Below are positions 58,980 through 64,000 of a DNA stretch of 64,000 bases, one piece after another (within the stretch, counting starts at the first letter, position 1; each line of letters opens with the position of its first letter). The position numbers and the translations under genes are program-made. A model generated the notes under the pieces. It saw only the letters and a program-made list of their open reading frames with translations. It did no database searches and was not told the DNA's origin. Source of the stretch: Brevibacillus humidisoli (GTDB lineage Bacteria > Bacillota > Bacilli > Brevibacillales > Brevibacillaceae); assembly GCF_020923435.1 (NCBI RefSeq), contig NZ_CP087263.1, positions 3,863,970 to 3,927,969 of the forward strand. The letters are read 5' to 3'.

Positions 58980-60056
58980 TTATTGCGTCCTCCGAGTTAG
59001 ACGGCGGTAGGCGTTGATGATCGGACGGTGGCCCCTGCCGACCAGACCCGTCACTTCCGTTGCCATGTGAATCACAACAAGCAAAATGCCCATAATGATA
59101 ATCGAGGCCCATAAGGCTTCCGTCTGGGTGAGCAGGATCGCCGTTGCTCCAAACAGGATACTGACCCCGTAGATGGTGATCACCGTAGTCCGATGGGACA
59201 GGCCCATGTCCAGCAGACAGTGATGCAGATGTCCCTTGTCCGGACTGGATATCGGCTTCTTGTTGACAATGCGGCGAACGATCGCAAAAAACGTATCCCA
59301 CAGAGGCACACCAAGCACGACGATCGGGATGATGAAGGAGACAAACAGCGCTTCTTTAAAGCCCATCACGGACAGCGCAGCCAGGTTGAACCCGAGAAAG
59401 AGCGCTCCCGTATCTCCCATGAAGATGCGGGCGGGATAGAAGTTGAAATACAGGAACCCCAAAATGGCTCCTAACAGGACAAAACAATAAGTGGAGACGA
59501 CGATGTCATTCATGATGAGGGCCATAATCGCCATCGTGGCGGTAGCAATCGCCGATACTCCCGCCGACAACCCGTCCAAGCCATCGATCAGATTGATCGC
59601 GTTGGTTACGCCAACAATCCAGAACATCGTAATCGGTATGGCCAGCCAGACGAGCCAACCGCTGGAAAAGTCGATCATGCCACCGAACGGCAGGTTAACC
59701 ACGCCAATCTTCAAACCAAACGGAATGACAACAATGGCAACGCCAACCAACTGCCCGAGCAGCTTCCATCTGGGAGCAAGCTGGTATCGGTCATCCAACA
59801 TACCGACGAGCAGAATGATCGTTCCCCCGATAAAGATACCGATGATTTCATTTGTCAATGGTACAAACAGAAACAAGGAAACCACATATCCCAGGTATAT
59901 AGCCAAACCGCCCATGCGCGGCATGATTTTGGTATGTACTTTTCGACTGTCGGGAGCATCCACCGCTCCCAGCTTGACTGCAAGACGCTTTACATAAGGT
60001 GTGGCCAAAAAAGCAATCAGCAGTGAAGTCAAGAGCCCTAAAACATAGCTGGACAT
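58980..60056 (-). CDS. tagO: Undecaprenyl-phosphate N-acetylglucosaminyl 1-phosphate transferase
   Basis: 358 residues, about ten membrane helices. Transfers GlcNAc-1-P from UDP-GlcNAc to undecaprenyl phosphate at the membrane, starting teichoic acid or secondary wall polymer synthesis. Motifs: GMLDDRYQLAPRWKLLGQ, the NAINLIDGLDGLSAG loop with catalytic aspartates, FMGDTGALFLGFNLAA, and the histidine loop GHLHHCLLDMGLSHRTT. It lies 22 bases downstream of the tagA-like gene, so the two form an operon. In this setting it feeds the polymer to which SLH proteins bind. Confidence 0.93.
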   Translation of the reverse strand: MSSYVLGLLTSLLIAFLATPYVKRLAVKLGAVDAPDSRKVHTKIMPRMGGLAIYLGYVVSLFLFVPLTNEIIGIFIGGTIILLVGMLDDRYQLAPRWKLLGQLVGVAIVVIPFGLKIGVVNLPFGGMIDFSSGWLVWLAIPITMFWIVGVTNAINLIDGLDGLSAGVSAIATATMAIMALIMNDIVVSTYCFVLLGAILGFLYFNFYPARIFMGDTGALFLGFNLAALSVMGFKEALFVSFIIPIVVLGVPLWDTFFAIVRRIVNKKPISSPDKGHLHHCLLDMGLSHRTTVITIYGVSILFGATAILLTQTEALWASIIIMGILLVVIHMATEVTGLVGRGHRPIINAYRRLTRRTQ

Positions 60057-60077
60057 CTGTATTCTCCTCTCTTACCC

Positions 60078-60815
60078 TTACGATTGCATTCGTTGTGTCC
60101 ATTTTTCCCGCAGAACGGCAGCCACAAATTGCGGAATCGCTAACTGCCGTCGCCAACGGGAAGGCTGACTGATCAAGCGGTAAAGCCACTCAACATGCAT
60201 CTTTTGCCAAATGAGAGGGGCGCGCTTTACGGCACCTGCCAACACATCAAAACTGCCACCTACCCCCATCGCCAAGGGAACCTGAATCTGCTCCCAGTAC
60301 GTGTGTATCCACTCGTCCTGCCTGGGGGAACCAAGTGCTACGAACAGCAAATCGGGGCGTTTGGCGGCGATATCTTCTACGATTGCTGCTTCTTCCTCTT
60401 TGCAGAAGTACCCGTCACGAACACCGACGATCCGGGACTGCGGGTACTGCGTGCTGAGAGTTGAGGCAGCCTTTCCGATCACATCAGGACTGGCACCCAG
60501 CAGGTAAACACTCCACCCATAAGCATTGGCACGTTCCATCAAGGCAGTCATCAGTTCGATTCCCGTCACGCGCTCTCGCATCGGGTAGTTCAGCCACCGC
60601 GCTGCATATACAATGCCGATGCCATCTGGAACGACATAGGCTTGGTCCAAAACCGCCCTAAAATGAGGATTGCTGCGAGCCACCATCACCACTTCCGGAT
60701 TGGCTGTGACCACATGGGTTCGATCGCCTGCATCGATACGTCCCGTCAGGTGAGTCACGGTCTCCTCAAAGCCACTCGTCTTAAATGGTACACCCAGTAT
60801 CTTTGCGACCTGCAT
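60078..60815 (-). CDS. tagA: N-acetylmannosaminyltransferase (WecG/TagA/CpsF family)
   Basis: About 245 residues from ATG 60815 (GAGGGTGGG upstream). Adds ManNAc to the lipid-linked GlcNAc made by TagO. Motifs: VVTANPEVVMVARSNPHFRA, YVVPDGIGIVYAARWL, VYLLGASPDVIGKAAS, LLFVALGSPRQDEWIHTY and GVGGSFDVLAGAVKRAP, with the catalytic aspartate in PDGIG. The C-terminal basic helix (RRQLAIPQFVAAVLREKW) mediates membrane contact. Confidence 0.92.
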   Translation of the reverse strand: MQVAKILGVPFKTSGFEETVTHLTGRIDAGDRTHVVTANPEVVMVARSNPHFRAVLDQAYVVPDGIGIVYAARWLNYPMRERVTGIELMTALMERANAYGWSVYLLGASPDVIGKAASTLSTQYPQSRIVGVRDGYFCKEEEAAIVEDIAAKRPDLLFVALGSPRQDEWIHTYWEQIQVPLAMGVGGSFDVLAGAVKRAPLIWQKMHVEWLYRLISQPSRWRRQLAIPQFVAAVLREKWTQRMQS

Positions 60816-60957
60816 CAAAACATACCCACCCTCGTTAGTTAGACGCAATCCGTTTGCAAAAAGTTACGTCAGCGTAACGCTTTCTTTTCAAAAGTAAATC
60901 TACCGTTATTATAACGGAGTTTACCTCTTGTGTAACAGTACTATTTGGAATAAGCCT

Positions 60958-61401
60958 TTATGCCTTGGACAGGGCAAACAGGAGATCTCCTTCAGCCACG
61001 ACCTTCTCGCCGACTCGCGCCACAGCATGCCCTTTTCCTAGTGTACCCCGCAGCCGGGTCATTTCCACTTCCAATTGCAGTGTATCCCCTGGCGTCACCT
61101 GTTCCTTAAAACGAAACTGGTCAATGCCGGCGAAAAAAGCAAGCTTGCCCTTATGCTCTTCCATACTGAGCACCGCAACCGCGCCAACCTGGGCCAACGC
61201 TTCTACGATCAGGACCCCCGGCATCACCGGGTATTGGGGAAAATGTCCCTCGAAGAACGGCTCGTTCACCGTGACGTTTTTCAGACCGACTGCCCGTTTC
61301 CCAACTTCTAATTCCGTGATCCGATCGACCAGTAAAAACGGGTATCGATGCGGAATAATCGCCTGAATCTGTGTGCTATCAAGAACTGCCGAAATTTCCA
61401 T
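60958..61401 (-). CDS. fabZ: 3-hydroxyacyl-ACP dehydratase FabZ
   Basis: 147 residues from ATG 61401. Dehydrates 3-hydroxyacyl-ACP in fatty acid elongation; hot-dog fold. The catalytic histidine is in [20 protein letters not shown], with the glutamate in the same stretch; the N-terminal [12 protein letters not shown] and [18 protein letters not shown] are diagnostic. The start was chosen to begin with the usual short strand before [11 protein letters not shown]; longer upstream reading has no site. Confidence 0.94.
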   Translation of the reverse strand: MEISAVLDSTQIQAIIPHRYPFLLVDRITELEVGKRAVGLKNVTVNEPFFEGHFPQYPVMPGVLIVEALAQVGAVAVLSMEEHKGKLAFFAGIDQFRFKEQVTPGDTLQLEVEMTRLRGTLGKGHAVARVGEKVVAEGDLLFALSKA

Positions 61402-61514
61402 GCCAACAACTCCATTTCCATTAAGATTGCTTGTCCCGCACGCATGAAGAGACTCTTGGCCATATAAACTATGGTCAATTCCCTTTCCCTGCGGGGATGC
61501 GGGATTGAGATAAA

Positions 61515-61544
61515 GGGGCACTTCTCGCTGAAGAAGTGCTCTTT
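61515..61544 (-). terminator. Terminator of pgsA-like gene
   Basis: GCACTTCT/AGAAGTGC hairpin just after the stop, with CCCCTTTATC on the 3' side of the minus strand. Confidence 0.7.
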
Positions 61545-61548
61545 ATCC

Positions 61549-62067
61549 TTATGATACCCGATTGATCAACCGGAACTTGACCACATAGACGGCACTGGTG
61601 ACAAACGAAAAAACGATGACAAACCACAGCCCAATCTCGGCGTACGGATACTGAAACATAATCAGGGTAAATACCAGATAGAACAAGACTGTTGTCAGCT
61701 TGCCAAACACATTGGCTGGAACAGTCTTTTTTCCACGCAAGTGAAAAATGGCGGAAGCGACAATCATCCCAATGTCCCTAGCAAAGAAAAACAGGGCGGC
61801 CCATACACTTATCCGCTCTGTCAAAAAAAATGATGTGATTACCGCTAACATCATCAGCTTGTCTGCCAAAGGATCCATCATTTTTCCAAATTCGGTTATT
61901 AACTTATAGGTTCTGGCAATGTACCCATCGATTATATCCGTCAAGCCCGCGATGATCAATATGACATAGGCGATCTCGATTTTGTAGGGATATGATGAAA
62001 AGAAGATGTATAGATAGATCGGTACCAGCAAAATCCGAAAGATCGTTAGAGCATTAGGAACGTTCAT
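61549..62067 (-). CDS. pgsA: CDP-alcohol phosphatidyltransferase (PgsA-like)
   Basis: 172 residues from ATG 62067 behind GGAGGG; an apparent longer frame upstream is not used. Likely makes phosphatidylglycerol phosphate from CDP-diacylglycerol. The family signature is complete: IIDGYIARTYKLITEFGKMM followed by DPLADK (DG-x2-AR-x8-G-x3-D-x3-D). Five or six membrane helices are evident (AYVILIIAGLTD, LMMLAVITSFFL, VLFYLVFTLIMF). Many Firmicutes have a second PgsA-like copy, so this one may be the accessory one. Confidence 0.88.
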   Translation of the reverse strand: MNVPNALTIFRILLVPIYLYIFFSSYPYKIEIAYVILIIAGLTDIIDGYIARTYKLITEFGKMMDPLADKLMMLAVITSFFLTERISVWAALFFFARDIGMIVASAIFHLRGKKTVPANVFGKLTTVLFYLVFTLIMFQYPYAEIGLWFVIVFSFVTSAVYVVKFRLINRVS

Positions 62068-62199
62068 CCGAATCCCTCCGTGGGTCCCACCTCTGACACG
62101 CGACACTCCTTGACCACTTGTTTCATTATACCTCCATTGTTTGTTGAACAGCAACAGGGCTTTTGCCAAAGAATACCTGTCAAGGAGGATGCACACGAT

Positions 62200-62238
62200 A
62201 AAAAGAAAAGAGCTTTCGGAACAAGGCCGAAAACTCTG
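62200..62238 (-). terminator. Terminator of the EpuA-like gene
   Basis: GAGTTTTCGG...CCGAAAGCTC on the minus strand, followed by TTTTCTTTTT. Confidence 0.8.
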
Positions 62239-62256
62239 CTGTACGATGCCTTTGTG

Positions 62257-62514
62257 TTACGTGCCTTCAAAGATTAAGTCGTACATATGGGTAAACGTAC
62301 GGAGATCAAAGACCTCCGATACAGGGCGATCCCCCAGTACACTGTAGCCGATCATCAACCCCACGATCAGCGACAGAAACAACAAGCCGGGGATCAACAG
62401 AACTCTCGTCAACAGCAAAACCCGCTTGTTGGCCCTGCCATTGGGCTTCGGCTTCTTTTGCTCGCTTGTTTGCTGCGGCCTGCGCGAATAGCGGTTTTGT
62501 TCCACTTGTTCCAT
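62257..62514 (-). CDS. EpuA-like small membrane protein (annotated elsewhere as RNA polymerase subunit beta)
   Basis: 85 residues: a basic cytoplasmic start (RRPQQTSEQKKPKPNGRANK), one membrane helix (LLIPGLLFLSLIVGLMIGYS), and an outside end with VSEVFDLRTFTHMYDLIFEG. This is the EpuA family, often labelled as DNA-directed RNA polymerase subunit beta in databases though it has no RNA polymerase motif. It lies in a flagellar/wall gene neighbourhood in many Bacillales. Confidence 0.82.
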   Translation of the reverse strand: MEQVEQNRYSRRPQQTSEQKKPKPNGRANKRVLLLTRVLLIPGLLFLSLIVGLMIGYSVLGDRPVSEVFDLRTFTHMYDLIFEGT

Positions 62515-62588
62515 CAGGACTGCCTCCGTTTTTTCGTATGCGCCGCCTGTTCAGCCTGCTTCAGCAGTCAGCGTGCACGGATGTGGCT

Positions 62589-63443
62589 TCAGCGGCTGCG
62601 CAGGGAATTGGCAATCCCCATCATTTGTTCACTGATTGCGACTGCACGTGCGTTTAACTGATAAGCCCGCTGAACGGTAACCAGTTTGGCCATCTCTTCC
62701 TGCAGATTCACATTGGACATCTCCAGGGCTCCCTGGCGGATCTTGGATCCAATCCTCAGGTTTTCCTGGGCAGGAGGATACTCGGGGTTTTCATAATTTA
62801 AAAAGCCCATCACCAAACTCGGATCGTTTACTCCATCCGGCAGCGTCAATACATATTCGTTGTCTCCGATCTGCCGATACTGCCCTGGATTTGGGATGTG
62901 CCAGACCGGAATGCGCGGATCTTCTTCCGCCCCATTCACCATGATCCGGCCATCAGGGCTGATCGAAATCGTATCAGAGGGGTCGATGTCCAACTCCACT
63001 TCGAAACCATCTTCCCCCACCAGCTTGTCGCCAGATGCATTGACAAGGCTATAGGTTCCAGATGTGTTCTGCATCAGTTGGAATGCACCATTACGGGTGA
63101 AGACGTACTCGTCAGGGTTGTCCATCCGTCTCACCAGGAAGAAGCCTTCCCCCTCGATCATCAGATCAGTCGGGACGTCAGTCGCCTTCATATTGCCTTG
63201 GCTCATATCCAGGCGCGTCTCACCCAATCGGACACCGCTGCCAATTCTGAGTCCCGGTGGCGTGGTACGGTTCTCCCTATCATTGTACGGCTGCTCGTTC
63301 ATGGAGTCAAACAGCAGCTCAGAAAACGAGGCATTGCGCCGCTTGTAGCCAACTGTGTCCAGATTGGCCAGGTTGTTGCCTGTTGTATCTAGAGCGTATT
63401 GAATGCTGCGCAAAGCGGAAGTGGATATGTGTAAGGATTGCAT
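62589..63443 (-). CDS. flhP: Flagellar hook-basal body protein FlhP
   Basis: 284 residues from ATG 63443 (GGGG spacing fits). Rod protein of the FlgF/FlgG type. The N-terminus has STSALRSIQYALDTTGNNLA and NLDTVGYKRRNASFSELLF; the middle has FFLVRRMDNPDEYVFTRNGA; the end has QEEMAKLVTVQRAYQLNARA with the final helix QMMGIANSLR. It follows flhO directly, as in B. subtilis flhOP. Confidence 0.92.
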   Translation of the reverse strand: MQSLHISTSALRSIQYALDTTGNNLANLDTVGYKRRNASFSELLFDSMNEQPYNDRENRTTPPGLRIGSGVRLGETRLDMSQGNMKATDVPTDLMIEGEGFFLVRRMDNPDEYVFTRNGAFQLMQNTSGTYSLVNASGDKLVGEDGFEVELDIDPSDTISISPDGRIMVNGAEEDPRIPVWHIPNPGQYRQIGDNEYVLTLPDGVNDPSLVMGFLNYENPEYPPAQENLRIGSKIRQGALEMSNVNLQEEMAKLVTVQRAYQLNARAVAISEQMMGIANSLRSR

Positions 63444-63478
63444 TCCGTACACCCCTTTCCTCAAAGGTTGTAACTAGC

Positions 63479-64000
63479 TTATCCGTTTACCCGGCCAATC
63501 TCGTTAGCCGCTTTTTCCAATGTACCGTCAAGGGTGGTGATGACCCGCTGGTTCGCCTCGTAAGCCCGCAGGACGGTCATCATATCGGTCATCGTCCTGG
63601 CAGAATCTACGTTTGCCCGTTCAATCCAGCCCTGACGAACCGCGTAAAAACCTTCAAGCGCAGGATCTTCGGATACGTCAGCCGGGACCTCTTCTCCTTC
63701 CCAGCGGTACACACTGTTTCCTTCCCGTACGAGCTGGTACGGATCGTCGACAACTTTGATCCCGATCCGCGGTCCGGGTTCATTATTCAACGGCTCGGTT
63801 AACGGTACATATGTCCCCTCCGGCTCAAATGGGTCAGGCCGCAGCAACTGTCCATCCGGCAAAATTTTCAGATCTTCTCCCACGTCGATGGTGCCTCCGA
63901 CCAAGTCTTGCAGACCGTTTACGCGGATCGCACGATTTTGCTGGTCCAATACGTGGTATCCTTCTGCTGTCACCAGATACCCCTGGTCGTTTACCTGCCA
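63479..64000 (-). CDS. flhO: Flagellar hook-basal body protein FlhO, C-terminal part (cut by window edge)
   Basis: At least 173 codons. Coding continues without a stop to the window end, starting here with WQVNDQGYLVTAEGYHVLDQ, and ends with ARTMTDMMTVLRAYEANQRV and ITTLDGTLEKAANEIGRVNG. It is the partner of FlhP in the rod. The start codon lies outside the window. Confidence 0.92.
   Translation of the reverse strand, partial: WQVNDQGYLVTAEGYHVLDQQNRAIRVNGLQDLVGGTIDVGEDLKILPDGQLLRPDPFEPEGTYVPLTEPLNNEPGPRIGIKVVDDPYQLVREGNSVYRWEGEEVPADVSEDPALEGFYAVRQGWIERANVDSARTMTDMMTVLRAYEANQRVITTLDGTLEKAANEIGRVNG

Noticed and set aside
62257-62514. RNA polymerase beta-subunit function for the 85-residue protein
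   Set aside because: It is a one-helix membrane protein of the EpuA type; the database label is misleading.
1-64000. CRISPR arrays, rRNA or tRNA genes
   Set aside because: No regularly spaced short repeats and no tRNA or rRNA signatures were seen on either strand.

Overview
The window comes from a monoderm, endospore-former-type Firmicute, almost certainly Brevibacillus or a close relative. The key evidence is a cell-wall-protein (cwp-type) operon at 43512-49232. Its first product starts with the Brevibacillus middle-wall-protein signal peptide (MKKVVNSVLASALALSVAP), and its mRNA carries two in-frame translation starts 30 codons apart. The second product resembles the outer wall protein. The right flank (49.5-64 kb) is chromosomal core: a TolC-like protein, a YigZ/IMPACT protein, a giant SLH-domain surface protein, tagO, tagA, fabZ, a pgsA-like gene, an EpuA-like gene, and flhP and flhO (flhO cut by the window edge).

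The left 46 kb is accessory and duplicated. Two related units lie in the same orientation. Unit 1 spans about 5.2-18.65 kb and unit 2 about 24.4-45.8 kb. Each runs, on the minus strand: endolysin, holin, BhlA, small proteins, a large tail fibre, XkdU/YmfQ-like and baseplate-J genes. Unit 2 also keeps XkdS, XkdR, XkdQ, an XkdP-like gene and the tape measure. After these come divergently transcribed type I toxin/antisense-RNA modules, a 47-residue basic peptide, a membrane protein that overlaps it tail to tail, remnants of a tyrosine recombinase and a DNA-binding protein, a 5'-truncated surface-protein gene (GLUG in unit 1, pentapeptide repeats in unit 2), a repeated group-II-intron-like element, and an outer-wall-protein gene (3' part only in unit 1, complete in unit 2). 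No head, portal, terminase, sheath or tube gene is present, so these are tail-plus-lysis cassettes, either decayed prophage or parts of a phage-tail-like particle. Unit 1 has lost about 5 kb, from the middle of baseplate J to the start of the operon.

Between the units (18.65-24.4 kb) sits an island on the minus strand: a GyrI-like effector-binding protein, a broken YolD gene, and a tightly coupled three-gene operon. That operon encodes an unknown 218-residue protein, an XRE-ImmA/IrrE regulator-protease and a DarG-type macrodomain antitoxin, with no DarT beside it. Its promoter carries two exact copies of TTGCAACC, one on the -35 box and one at the start site. This operon and the toxin/antisense modules are the strongest candidates for unusual biology. 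A DinB remnant and a lipoprotein gene follow.

Insertion events are clear. An IS3-family element (2904-4269) splits a cheY-like gene. An IS21-family element (38325-40542) splits a tyrosine recombinase, with a TCGA target duplication whose removal restores the reading frame. The duplicated units appear to diversify by domain exchange: the two endolysins share their C-terminal half but have different N-terminal amidase domains, and the two tail fibres share only their C-terminal end.
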